Shown: positions 36,466-45,338 of the stretch, in pieces
Position numbering within the stretch: the first letter of the stretch is position 1
Layout of the letters: each line of letters opens with the position of its first letter
Assembly: GCF_014077095.1 (NCBI RefSeq)
Contig: NZ_JACGVG010000037.1
Coordinates: 176,518-240,517 of the forward strand
Direction of reading: 5' to 3'
DNA from: Colwellia sp. MB02u-6
GTDB lineage: Bacteria; Pseudomonadota; Gammaproteobacteria; Enterobacterales; Alteromonadaceae
Length of the DNA: 64,000 nucleotides
The notes under the pieces: model-generated
What the model was told of the DNA's origin: nothing
The model's database searches: none
Seen by the model: only the letters and a program-made list of their open reading frames with translations
Made by a program: the position numbers and the translations under genes

Positions 36466-38236
36466 CTATCAAGTACCTTTAAAAGATATGAATTTTTTGT
36501 TATATGACGTATTTAATGCTGATAAATTGTGGCAGTCATTACCGGCATTAGCTGATCGGGTTGACCGAGATACCGCCGAAGCAATTTTGGAAGGTTGTGC
36601 CAAAATTGCAGAGCAAGAAATAGCACCCTTGTCGCGTAATGGTGATGAAGTTGGGGTTAGTTTCGATGCGGGTAAAGTCACCACAGCACCCGGCTATAAA
36701 GCAGCGTTTAAAACCTATGCTGAAGGTGGCTGGACCTCATTAGGTGGAGACCCTGACTTTGGCGGTATGGGCATGCCTAAAATGTTGACCGCATTTCATG
36801 AAGAAATGTTATGTTCGGCTGATATTTCATTTTCACTTTACCCAGGTTTAACCGCTGGCGCTGGCCTGTCATTAGCAAAGCACGGTAGTGAAGCATTAAA
36901 AAGTCGTTATTTAACGCGCATTTATGCTGGCGACTGGTGTGCAAGCATGTGCTTAACTGAAGCCCATGCCGGTACTGATCTAGGTATGATCAGAACGAAA
37001 GCTGTGCCACAAGCTGATGACAGTTATTTAGTGTCAGGGACAAAAATATTTATTACCGCCGGTGAGCATGATCTGACGGAGAATATTATCCATTTAGTGT
37101 TAGCTAAATTACCGGATGCTCCCGCTGGACCTCGTGGAATTTCATTATTCTTGGTACCAAAATTCAATGTTAATGATGATGAGTCGATCGGTGAACAAAA
37201 CAATGTAAGCTGTGGTTCTATCGAACATAAAATGGGTATTCATGCTTCAGCTACTTGTGTGATGAATTTTGATGGTGCTAAAGGTTATTTAGTTGGTGAG
37301 CTCAATAAAGGCTTAGCCTGCATGTTTACTATGATGAACTTTGAACGAGTTGGTGTAGGTATCCAAGGTTTAGGTGCAGCAGAACGCTCGTATCAAAATG
37401 CTTTAGAATATGCCAAAGATAGAATTCAAGGGCGTTCTTTATCTGGTGTTAAGTCACCTGATGCCCAAGCTGATTCGTTATTAGTACATGGTGATGTTCG
37501 TCGCATGTTGTTAAACATGAAGGCGTTAAATGAAGGTTCACGGGCCTTATCAACTTATACGGCTATGCAATTAGACATTGCGACTTATGGTACGGGTGAA
37601 GCGCAAGTTAAAGCGGATCAACTTGTTGCTATAATGACCCCAATTGCTAAAGCGTTTTTTACTGATCTTGGCTTTGAAAATACCGTTGCTGGTCAACAAG
37701 TTTTTGGAGGTCATGGTTACGTTAGAGAATGGGGACAAGAGCAGTTAGTGCGAGATACCCGTATTGCACAAATTTATGAAGGCACTAACGGTATTCAAGC
37801 TATGGATTTGTTAGCCCGTAAAGTGGCCGGTAGTAAAGGCAAATTTGTGGCAGTCTTTCTTGAAGAAGTACGTGACTATATGCAAGCGGATAAAGTTGAT
37901 GCTATGCAAGAGTTTACTCAACCTTTGGCTAAGGCCACAGATGAACTTGAAGAATTAACGCAATATTTGTTAACCGCAGCACAGACTTCGCCAGAAGAAC
38001 TGGGTTGTGCGGCCAATGACTATTTACACGTCTTTGGTTATACGGCGATGGCTTATGTTTGGGCTAGAATGGCAGAAGTTTCACTGGCTGCTAGCGATGA
38101 TAAAACTTTTCATGAAAGTAAAGTACGCACTGCTCGTTACTACTTTGCCCGATTATTACCCCGTACTCAGTCGTTGATCGCCTCAGCAAAATCAGGCCAA
38201 AGTGCGATGTTTGACATAGCTGAAGAACTTTTTTAA
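36458..38236 (+). CDS. Acyl-CoA dehydrogenase (long, C-terminal-extended family)
   Basis: FAD-dependent enzyme for the first step of fatty acyl-CoA beta-oxidation or a related acyl-CoA oxidation. The ATG at 36458 follows GGAG; a TTG four codons upstream in the same frame precedes that site and is unlikely. At 592 residues it is longer than standard 380-residue enzymes and matches the family with an extra C-terminal domain. N-terminal, middle and C-terminal ACAD domains are recognisable (MCLTEAHAGTDLGMIRTKA; SGTKIFITAGEHDL; FERVGVGIQGLGAAERSYQ; QQVFGGHGYVREWGQEQ; RIAQIYEGTNGIQAMDLL). Substrate chain length cannot be determined. It is followed by a strong terminator. Confidence 0.94.
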   Translation: MADYQVPLKDMNFLLYDVFNADKLWQSLPALADRVDRDTAEAILEGCAKIAEQEIAPLSRNGDEVGVSFDAGKVTTAPGYKAAFKTYAEGGWTSLGGDPDFGGMGMPKMLTAFHEEMLCSADISFSLYPGLTAGAGLSLAKHGSEALKSRYLTRIYAGDWCASMCLTEAHAGTDLGMIRTKAVPQADDSYLVSGTKIFITAGEHDLTENIIHLVLAKLPDAPAGPRGISLFLVPKFNVNDDESIGEQNNVSCGSIEHKMGIHASATCVMNFDGAKGYLVGELNKGLACMFTMMNFERVGVGIQGLGAAERSYQNALEYAKDRIQGRSLSGVKSPDAQADSLLVHGDVRRMLLNMKALNEGSRALSTYTAMQLDIATYGTGEAQVKADQLVAIMTPIAKAFFTDLGFENTVAGQQVFGGHGYVREWGQEQLVRDTRIAQIYEGTNGIQAMDLLARKVAGSKGKFVAVFLEEVRDYMQADKVDAMQEFTQPLAKATDELEELTQYLLTAAQTSPEELGCAANDYLHVFGYTAMAYVWARMAEVSLAASDDKTFHESKVRTARYYFARLLPRTQSLIASAKSGQSAMFDIAEELF

Positions 38237-38605
38237 AGACCCGCTTTACTAGCCATTAAATACCTGATGAAAAAACCAATTCAATAACTTTGAATTGGTT
38301 TTTTATTTTTGATGGCTGAGATGAACCATCAGTAGTTCAAATTAGCATCAGTAATTTGAGACGATGAACGACTTTACAACTAGTTGTGATATTTATAATA
38401 TAAGATATTTAGTGAGAGAATTAACTATTGATCAGTCTGCACAATTTCACTGAAAATTTCATTGATAAAATTATAAAACACGTCACAGCGAATGTTTGAC
38501 TTTATAGCCTATTCATTATGTTAGCTGCCACTTAGAAACTGATTGGCATGAGTAGGTTTATTATAGGTATCAAATTTTTAAACACACAGGATTAGGGAGA
38601 AACCA
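38237..38605. other. Intergenic region before the lipoprotein hydrolase operon
   Basis: 369 bp. It holds the acyl-CoA dehydrogenase terminator (38270-38304) and a 12-bp palindrome ACAACTAGTTGT (38376-38387), and must contain the promoter of the hydrolase-mlaA cluster. No gene is evident. Confidence 0.7.
38270..38304 (+). terminator. Terminator after the acyl-CoA dehydrogenase gene
   Basis: A perfect 15-bp stem (38270-38284 with 38290-38304) with a 5-nt TAACT loop ends in a run of six T residues, 33 bp after the stop codon. Confidence 0.93.
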
Positions 38606-39889
38606 GTGCGTATTTTGAGTGTACTACTCATTATAATGCTAGCAGCATGTAGCAGTAAACAAGATGAAGTTGTGGTTAGTAAACCAGTATGCGATTTAGC
38701 CTATTCGTCCTATCAAGCAACCGTTACCGGCTTCTGCCAAGAAGCGGCTGCTAAGCTACCAGAGTCATTAGAAATTATTAATAAAAGTATAACGATTAAA
38801 CCGTTAAATGAAATTTCTGAGGTATTTTGGTTTAACAAAAAAATGAAATACTCGTTAATAAAGCAAGAGGTGAGTGCACCATTAATTTTTATTATTGCTG
38901 GTACGGGAGCGAGCTACGATAGTGTGAAAATGCTCAGTCTGCAAAAAAGTTTTTTTCAGCAGGGTTATCATGTTATCTCATTGTCATCGCCAACCTTTGC
39001 TAATTTTATTGTTAACTCACCTAACACCCAATACATGCCGGGTGATTTAGCGCATGACGCAGAATATTTATATCAGGTGATGAATTTAGTTTGGGCACAA
39101 GTTCAAGCTCAAGACGCAGTAGAGGCATTGTCATTTTCTCTTACTGGTTACAGCTTAGGTGGTGCGCATTCAGCATTTATAGCGCTGCTTGATGAAGAGA
39201 AACAGGCGTTTAATTTTGAAAAAGTGCTGCTGATCAATCCACCGGTTAGTTTATATAACTCAGTCAGTATTTTAGACAACTATTTTGATCTAGGTGACAA
39301 TCGACCAGCGGCGGTTGCTATGTTGGATGATATTTTTTCCCGCTTTTCCATTGCTTACTCAGCACAACGGTCTTCAAAATTTGATCAAGGCTCAATATTT
39401 AGTTTATTTAAAAATGTTGCCTTAACTGAAGCCGAATTAAAATTATTAATTGGCGCCTCGTTTAGAATATCGTCATCAGATATGATATTTGCCATCGATG
39501 TTAGTTTTAATACGGGCGCAATCACCTATAAAAACCACAGGATAAGCAAACTTGAGAGTTTAACGCATTCAATGCAACGTGCCAGTGATATCACCTTTGG
39601 TAATTATTTTGACCGTGCCATGTTACCCAGAGCTCAGCGTGAAGATGCCAGCATCACCAAAGCTGATTTGATCGAACGTTACAGCCTACATGCCATTGAA
39701 GATTATTTAACCGCATCAGATAAAATTTATTTGGTCACCAATCAAGACGATATTATTTTACAGGCCGGCGAGGTGGAGTATTTGCAGAGCATTTTTACTG
39801 ATAGGGCGAAAATTTTTCCTCGTGGTGGACACTGTGGCAACCTCGATAGACTCAGTTTTGTTCAGCATCTACAGACTACGTTTCAATGA
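38606..39889 (+). CDS. Lipoprotein alpha/beta-hydrolase coupled to mlaA
   Basis: A 427-residue protein starting at GTG, six bases after AGGGAGA. Lipobox LAAC (MRILSVLLIIMLAACSS) predicts lipidation at Cys15. The body is an alpha/beta hydrolase: oxyanion strand APLIFIIAGTGASYDSVKML, nucleophile elbow GYSLGG with Ser183, a late acidic residue in TNQDDIIL, and His409 in PRGGHCGNLDR, so a full catalytic triad is likely. Its stop overlaps the mlaA start by 4 bp (ATGA), implying coupled translation. With mlaA and plsC following, an envelope-lipid role such as an esterase or lipase is a reasonable inference, not shown by sequence. Confidence 0.85.
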   Translation: MRILSVLLIIMLAACSSKQDEVVVSKPVCDLAYSSYQATVTGFCQEAAAKLPESLEIINKSITIKPLNEISEVFWFNKKMKYSLIKQEVSAPLIFIIAGTGASYDSVKMLSLQKSFFQQGYHVISLSSPTFANFIVNSPNTQYMPGDLAHDAEYLYQVMNLVWAQVQAQDAVEALSFSLTGYSLGGAHSAFIALLDEEKQAFNFEKVLLINPPVSLYNSVSILDNYFDLGDNRPAAVAMLDDIFSRFSIAYSAQRSSKFDQGSIFSLFKNVALTEAELKLLIGASFRISSSDMIFAIDVSFNTGAITYKNHRISKLESLTHSMQRASDITFGNYFDRAMLPRAQREDASITKADLIERYSLHAIEDYLTASDKIYLVTNQDDIILQAGEVEYLQSIFTDRAKIFPRGGHCGNLDRLSFVQHLQTTFQ

Positions 39890-40656
39890 GGGCTAAATTA
39901 ATGCCAATGCTTGCAAATAAGTGTTCTAGGTTATTCCTTATTGCCTTGTGTTTTTTATTATTAGCCTGCTCTTCACAGCCAAAATTAGAGAATACGGCGA
40001 TAACACCGATCATTGCGATACCAGATAATCTGGCAGAACTTGGTGTGATGAGTGCTTATACTGACCCTTGGGAGGGGTTTAATCGCCGTATGTATTATTT
40101 TAATGCTAAAGCCGATGAATACGTTTTATTACCCATAGTGACGCGCTATAAGCAAATCACCCCTGATGTTGTTGAAACTGGGCTGAGTAATTTTTTTAAT
40201 AACCTGGCTGAAATATCAACGTTTATCAATTCGTTATTGCAGTTTAAATTATCAGTGGCTGGCGAAACATTAGGTCGTTTCGCTGTTAATACAACTTTAG
40301 GTTTAGTAGGGTTAATCGACGTTGCAACACCCATGGGTTTAGCCGTGCAAGATGAAGACTTTGGTCAAACACTAGGGTTTTGGGGCGTGAAGGCCGGACC
40401 ATATCTCGTTTTACCTCTGTTGGGACCCTCGTCACTGCGTGATGCCAGCGGTCTTGTCTTTGATGGCTTAGCAGATCAAGAAGTTATGGATGAACTGGGG
40501 ATGAAATCTAAAGAGGAACTTTATCTTTCACTACTGAACAGTATTGATGCTAGAGCCAGATTACCTTTTCGCTACTACGGCTCGGGTTCAGCATTTGAAT
40601 ATGACTACTTAAAATTACTTTATAAGAAATATCGTGAAATTCAGGTTGCTCGTTAA
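39886..40656 (+). CDS. mlaA: Outer-membrane lipoprotein MlaA (VacJ)
   Basis: Outer-membrane component of the Mla pathway, which removes mislocalised phospholipids from the outer leaflet and passes them to MlaC. The 256-residue protein has a lipoprotein signal (LFLIALCFLLLAC) and the characteristic segments DPWEGFNRRMYYFNAKADEY, FFNNLAEISTFINSLLQ, RFAVNTTLGLVGLIDVA and GPYLVLPLLGPSSLRDASG. It overlaps the hydrolase gene by 4 bp and precedes plsC by 153 bp. The remaining mlaBCDEF genes are not in the window. Confidence 0.95.
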   Translation: MRAKLMPMLANKCSRLFLIALCFLLLACSSQPKLENTAITPIIAIPDNLAELGVMSAYTDPWEGFNRRMYYFNAKADEYVLLPIVTRYKQITPDVVETGLSNFFNNLAEISTFINSLLQFKLSVAGETLGRFAVNTTLGLVGLIDVATPMGLAVQDEDFGQTLGFWGVKAGPYLVLPLLGPSSLRDASGLVFDGLADQEVMDELGMKSKEELYLSLLNSIDARARLPFRYYGSGSAFEYDYLKLLYKKYREIQVAR

Positions 40657-40809
40657 TCCAGTTTACATAAACTGCAGCGACTAAATTCTACTGAATCTGT
40701 TCAGTGTTAAGTATCTTAATGTCGCTTAGCGATAACAATTAGTGGTAGGTTTAGCTATTTTATTAATTACAGGTATAATCACGCCTGGTAAATTTTATAG
40801 GAATGTCTT

Positions 40810-41583
40810 TTGTTAGCAGTTATTCGTGTCATATTGATGACTTTTGCTTTAGTTATCATCTGTGTTTGTTCAATTTTATTCTGTTTGATTAGGCCATTTC
40901 ATCGCGACAATGTTCATCATACGGCTAATTATCTTGGCAAAGTTGCAAAAATTTTAGGTTTAGAGGTTGAGGTTAGAATACCTGAGTCGACAAAAAATAT
41001 CGGCCCTGTGGTCTATATTTGTAATCATCAAAATAGCTATGATATTTTCACCGTCAGTAGTGCGGTTCAACCCGGAACGGTTAGTGTTGGCAAGAAAAGT
41101 TTAAAATGGATCCCCTTTTTTGGTCAAATGTATTGGCTAACGGGTAATATTTTAATTGATAGAAAAAATAAAAATAAAGCCATGAATACTATCGATACTA
41201 CCGCTAGAAAAATTCGTGAAAAAAAGTTGTCTGTTTGGTTATTTCCAGAAGGCACACGCAGTTATGGCCGTGGTTTATTACCTTTTAAATCAGGCGCATT
41301 TCGCACGGCGGCAAAAGCTAATGTACCGATCATTCCTGTTTGTGCAAGCAACAGTCATAAAACCATAGACTTAAATCGTTGGGATAACGGTAAAATGATT
41401 GTTGAATTTTTACCGCCGGTATATTTGTCTAGTGAAGATAAAGATAAAATTCGCAACATCACTAATAAAACCCGCAGCGATATGCTAGTGAAAATCGAAC
41501 AATTGAATATTGAAACAGGCCATAAACTACCACAAGTAGATGAGCAAAATTCGCCAGATAAGCAAACAAGTGAGATAAAATGA
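40810..41583 (+). CDS. plsC: 1-acyl-sn-glycerol-3-phosphate acyltransferase
   Basis: Inner-membrane enzyme that acylates lysophosphatidic acid to phosphatidic acid. The 257-residue frame starts at TTG (40810) seven bases after AGGA. An N-terminal hydrophobic anchor (VIRVILMTFALVIICVCSIL) leads to the NHxxxxD active site (NHQNSYD; H73 and D78), followed by the LIDRKNK region and the FPEGTRSYG motif that binds the phosphate. The last codon region overlaps rraB by 4 bp, so the two are translationally coupled. The TTG start is unusual but no better ATG exists in frame. Confidence 0.93.
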   Translation: MLAVIRVILMTFALVIICVCSILFCLIRPFHRDNVHHTANYLGKVAKILGLEVEVRIPESTKNIGPVVYICNHQNSYDIFTVSSAVQPGTVSVGKKSLKWIPFFGQMYWLTGNILIDRKNKNKAMNTIDTTARKIREKKLSVWLFPEGTRSYGRGLLPFKSGAFRTAAKANVPIIPVCASNSHKTIDLNRWDNGKMIVEFLPPVYLSSEDKDKIRNITNKTRSDMLVKIEQLNIETGHKLPQVDEQNSPDKQTSEIK

Positions 41584-41933
41584 TGATTGATGAAGCATTG
41601 CAACAATGGCAAGAACATACCGAACAATTGATCGCTACACTAGTTGAAGATGGTACAAATGAAGAAGTTCACCATACAATTGAACATCATTTTTCCAGTG
41701 GAGATTTTGATATTCTAGAAAAAGCGGCGATTACTGCATTTAAAAGCGGCTTTGAAATTGAAGAGCCAGAAGAGGCCGAATTAGAAAACGGAGAGAAAGT
41801 TTTTGCTTTCGATATTGTGACCGAACAAGCTTTAGACTTTGATATTATTTTTGATGAAACAAAAACGATGTTTGAATTAGCAAAAAAATGTAAGGTTGAC
41901 TATGATGGTTGGGGTACCTACTTCGAAGAATAA
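41580..41933 (+). CDS. rraB: Ribonuclease E inhibitor RraB
   Basis: Protein that binds RNase E and modulates mRNA decay. The 117-residue protein has the conserved LVEDGTNEEVHHTIEHHFSS and EKAAITAFKSGFEIEEPEE segments and the C-terminal DYDGWGTYFEE. The E. coli protein has a longer acidic tail, which is missing here. Two ATG codons at 41580 and 41583 are both possible starts. Overlap with plsC implies coupled translation. Confidence 0.93.
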   Translation: MMIDEALQQWQEHTEQLIATLVEDGTNEEVHHTIEHHFSSGDFDILEKAAITAFKSGFEIEEPEEAELENGEKVFAFDIVTEQALDFDIIFDETKTMFELAKKCKVDYDGWGTYFEE

Positions 41934-41987
41934 GCAAGGAACGATCAACAAGTAGAAATAAGTAACTCACGACAAAAAGGTTATCCA

Positions 41988-42134
41988 ATGGAATGGTTAA
42001 ATGCTTTATTACGGCCTGAAATTCTAGCACTATTAATTGCGATTGTTGCTGTGTTTTTAGTTGCCACACACAAGGCGAATCATCGGCATCAAGAGCGCAT
42101 AAAGAATATTAAAAACGATTTTAGTCCTGATTAA
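41988..42134 (+). CDS. 48-residue single-pass membrane protein
   Basis: ATG at 41988, seven bases after AAAAAGG, opens a 48-residue frame ending at TAA 42132-42134. The protein begins MEWLNALLRPEILALLIAIV, has one transmembrane helix (about residues 9-27) and a basic, His-rich cytoplasmic tail (HKANHRHQERIKNIKND) ending FSPD. A good ribosome-binding site, position 54 bp after rraB, and a terminator that starts 1 bp after its stop strongly support a real gene. I do not recognise the family. It may be a small regulatory partner of an envelope enzyme. Confidence 0.75.
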   Translation: MEWLNALLRPEILALLIAIVAVFLVATHKANHRHQERIKNIKNDFSPD

Positions 42135-42135
42135 C

Positions 42136-42169
42136 AAAAAACGCAAAGTGTGACACTTTGCGTTTTTTT
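42136..42169. terminator. Bidirectional terminator between the envelope cluster and the RND operon
   Basis: A perfect 15-bp stem (42136-42150 with 42154-42168) around a TGA loop, with A-run on one side and T-run on the other. It should stop transcripts from the plus-strand plsC-rraB cluster and from the minus-strand efflux operon. Confidence 0.95.
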
Positions 42170-42248
42170 ATCACTGATGTTTATCGCCAACAAGGCTTTA
42201 TTAACGATAGCGCGAGCCATTTTGTACAGTGCATTTGATCAGAGCTCA

Positions 42249-45200
42249 TTAAGTTAACACAGTTTGTTTTGTTAATTCAAAGGCATTACGTTGACTTAAT
42301 AGTGAAAACGCGGCTGGGACAAAGATAAAGGATAACAGTGTGGTTAACACTGTACCACCGGCAACCGCGACAGCAAAAGGTGGCCAGAAGCCGCCACCTG
42401 CAAGAATTAACGGCAGAAAGCCACCAACAGTAGTAATGGTCGTTGAACTAATATGACGGGCGCAACTTTGTACGCAGCGAATAATAGCTTTACGGTCACC
42501 TTGTATCGCTTTCTCATCCATTTTTAATTCAGCTATGATAACAATAGCCGCATTAATAGCCAGTCCCATTAAACCTAATAAAGCAATGATGACGGTAAAG
42601 CCAAAGGGATAATCGAAAATATACACGCTCAGTAAGCCTAAGCCAATGGATTGAAATGCGGATAAAAATATAATCGCACTGAGTCTAAAAGAATTAAACG
42701 ACAGCACCACAACCGTGAGTAGCAGGGTTAATATCAAGCCAACACTGGCCATGAGTTTACCTACCGCTTTATTGCGCTCTGCCGATTCACCGCCAAATTC
42801 TATTTGATAACCATTAGGCAATTTGTAGTCAGCCTTAGCCATACTTTCTTTAATTCGGGTAAGTACGATGGACGGTAAAACGCCTGCACGAATATAGCCC
42901 TCAATAACATTCACTCGTACGCCATTGCGATGCGGAATGGCGCCGCGACTGGGTTTAATCTCTAGATCTGCGATGGCAGTTAAGGCAATTGACTGCTTTG
43001 AGTTTGGATTAATAATGTTGATGTTGGCTAATGCCGCTAAGTCATCTCGTTGTTCGTTACCAATTCTAACCCTGACAGGAATTGATTCTGTTGCCTCAAT
43101 AACAGATCCGTTGGTTTGGCCTGACAGTGTGGTATTAAGTTGCTTGGCGACCTGCACTAACGATAAACCAGCTAAGTTAGCTTTTGCTTCGTCAATATTA
43201 ACCCAAACTTTTGGTGTGCCAGGTTGTAGTGTTGAACGGCTATGGGTAATGTCTTGGGTCGCTGCCATAAAAGCGCGAATATCATCGCCAATTGTTTTTA
43301 AGCGGTCAAGATTTGGGCCAAAGACACGCAATTCTACCGGTGCGTTAAAGGGCGGGCCTTGTTCAAGTTTTCTGACTAATATTTGCGCCTCGGGCAACAT
43401 ATCATCAAGTGTGTGTTGAATTTGGGGAATTAAACGATTTGCCGCTGCAAAATTTGTTGCGGTTACCATGCCTTGGCCGTAATACTGCGCACCATCTTTG
43501 GTTGGTATTAAATTATAGTAAAAAGAAGGCGCATTTTTACCGATAAACCAGCGCACCGATTCAATACCATCGAGTGCTTCAAGGTAGTTAGTGAGCACCT
43601 TACTAACCCGCTCGGTATTGATTATGCTGCTTTGTGCGGGTAAAAAAAGTTCAACCTGAAACATATCACGATCTGAGGAGGGGAAAAATTGCTCTTGCAG
43701 CTGTTTAGCGGCAATAAAACCTAATAAAGGTAAACAAACTACCAAGATGATTACTAGTTTTCTGTGTAGTAGTGACCAGTTAAGCAAGCGCAAAAAGCCA
43801 CGATTTAATGCCGGTAACCTAATCCCACTTTGATACCAACGAGTCGAGTTTTTATGCCTGTGTCGGCTAATAAAACGACCTGCTAAGCCAGCAACAATGG
43901 TATGAGATATAATATAAGAGCCCACTAAAGAAAATATAACACTGAGCGCAATACCGCCTACAAACTCACCGGCAGGACCTGGCATAAGTACAATCGGCAT
44001 AAAGGCTAAAATGGTGGTTAACGTTGAACCCAGCAAAGGTAACCATAAGTGATTGACTGCATTGGCAATCGCGTCAAGCCTACGTTGGCCCTTTTCGATA
44101 TTGGTTTTTACTGTATCAGCCATCACAATGGCATTGTCGACCATAATACCCAAAGCAACGACTAAACCCGTCACCGACATCTGGTGTATGGGGAGACCAT
44201 AAAAATTCATCACGGATAAGGTAAACAACACGGTTAATGGCAGCGATAAGGTTACAATCAAAGCGGCTTGCCAGCCTAAAGTAATCAGTAATACTGCGGC
44301 AATAATGGTAAATCCTAATGCGATATTGCCCACTAAGTCGCTTAAACGTGCTTCGGTATAGCTACTTTGATCAAATATCACCTCCAAAGTGACATTATTA
44401 GGTAGCGTTTGTGTAAATGTGGTTAACGCTTTTTGCACCGATGCACTCCATTGGTCGATACGCAAGTTTGGCAACATGCGGGTAGCAACAACTACCGCTT
44501 GTTGATTATTCACCATGGCTATTTCGCTTGGCGGGTAATTGACTGTTTTTCGAATATCAGCAATGTCTCCCAAGCGTACTAAGTTGCCATTATCATCAGC
44601 TTTTATTGAGATATTACTGATTCGGTTGGTATCTTGTAATGCACCAACCAACTCTATTTGCATCTGATTAAATGCGTTGGTGAGTTTTCCTGCTGATACT
44701 TTAGCATCGGCATTAAGAATTTTTTCTGAAATATCATTGATTGAAAGGTTTAATTGGCTGCTAATAACGGGGTCTATCTCGACCAGTACTTCCTCTGAAC
44801 CTTGGCCAAATATACTGACTAAATCTGTACCATGAACCAGTTTTAGCTGATTTTGTAATTCATTAGCATAGCGTCCTAAAATAGCAATATTGGGGGGCTC
44901 ACTACCTTGCCAATTTAGGGCAATTATTTGCGTGTAAGCATAACCTCTGTCGTCCTCTAGTACCGGCGTTAGTGTGCCGTTTGGCAAGCTCGGGCTGAGA
45001 TCGTTCAGTAAATCTCTAACCCGTGACCATATAGGTTTGGGATTGGTAATTTCATCTTGTAATTGGACTTGGACAATTGAAATACCCGCACGAGAATTTG
45101 ACGTGAGGAGATTTATTTCTGGTAGTTTTCTCAGGCTTTGTTCTATTTTCTCGCTAATCAGTACTTCAACTCGCTCAGCACTAGCACCGGGTAATTGCGT

Positions 45201-45338
45201 AATAACGCTAGCGATTCTATTGGTTATTCTTGGATCTTCGGTACGTGGTAAATTGCTTATGGCCCCTAAACCCGCCACTACTAACAGCGTGATCATCAAC
45301 GACATCAAACGACCATTTTTGACAAATGAAGGTATCAT
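42249..45338 (-). CDS. RND-family efflux transporter, inner-membrane pump subunit
   Basis: A 1029-residue RND pump. Initial segment MIPSFVKNGRLMSLMITLLVVAGLGAISNLP is TM1; the porter domain and TM blocks follow in the usual duplicated layout. TM4 reads VALGIMVDNAIVMADTV, so the usual Asp-Asp pair is Asp-Asn here. TM10 region (LMGLAINAAIVIIAELKMDE) has no acidic residue at the equivalent place. The ATG (45336-45338) has AGGA eight bases upstream and overlaps the adaptor stop by 4 bp. The substrate is unknown. Regulation is probably by the divergent TetR gene. Confidence 0.93.
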   Translation of the reverse strand: MIPSFVKNGRLMSLMITLLVVAGLGAISNLPRTEDPRITNRIASVITQLPGASAERVEVLISEKIEQSLRKLPEINLLTSNSRAGISIVQVQLQDEITNPKPIWSRVRDLLNDLSPSLPNGTLTPVLEDDRGYAYTQIIALNWQGSEPPNIAILGRYANELQNQLKLVHGTDLVSIFGQGSEEVLVEIDPVISSQLNLSINDISEKILNADAKVSAGKLTNAFNQMQIELVGALQDTNRISNISIKADDNGNLVRLGDIADIRKTVNYPPSEIAMVNNQQAVVVATRMLPNLRIDQWSASVQKALTTFTQTLPNNVTLEVIFDQSSYTEARLSDLVGNIALGFTIIAAVLLITLGWQAALIVTLSLPLTVLFTLSVMNFYGLPIHQMSVTGLVVALGIMVDNAIVMADTVKTNIEKGQRRLDAIANAVNHLWLPLLGSTLTTILAFMPIVLMPGPAGEFVGGIALSVIFSLVGSYIISHTIVAGLAGRFISRHRHKNSTRWYQSGIRLPALNRGFLRLLNWSLLHRKLVIILVVCLPLLGFIAAKQLQEQFFPSSDRDMFQVELFLPAQSSIINTERVSKVLTNYLEALDGIESVRWFIGKNAPSFYYNLIPTKDGAQYYGQGMVTATNFAAANRLIPQIQHTLDDMLPEAQILVRKLEQGPPFNAPVELRVFGPNLDRLKTIGDDIRAFMAATQDITHSRSTLQPGTPKVWVNIDEAKANLAGLSLVQVAKQLNTTLSGQTNGSVIEATESIPVRVRIGNEQRDDLAALANINIINPNSKQSIALTAIADLEIKPSRGAIPHRNGVRVNVIEGYIRAGVLPSIVLTRIKESMAKADYKLPNGYQIEFGGESAERNKAVGKLMASVGLILTLLLTVVVLSFNSFRLSAIIFLSAFQSIGLGLLSVYIFDYPFGFTVIIALLGLMGLAINAAIVIIAELKMDEKAIQGDRKAIIRCVQSCARHISSTTITTVGGFLPLILAGGGFWPPFAVAVAGGTVLTTLLSFIFVPAAFSLLSQRNAFELTKQTVLT

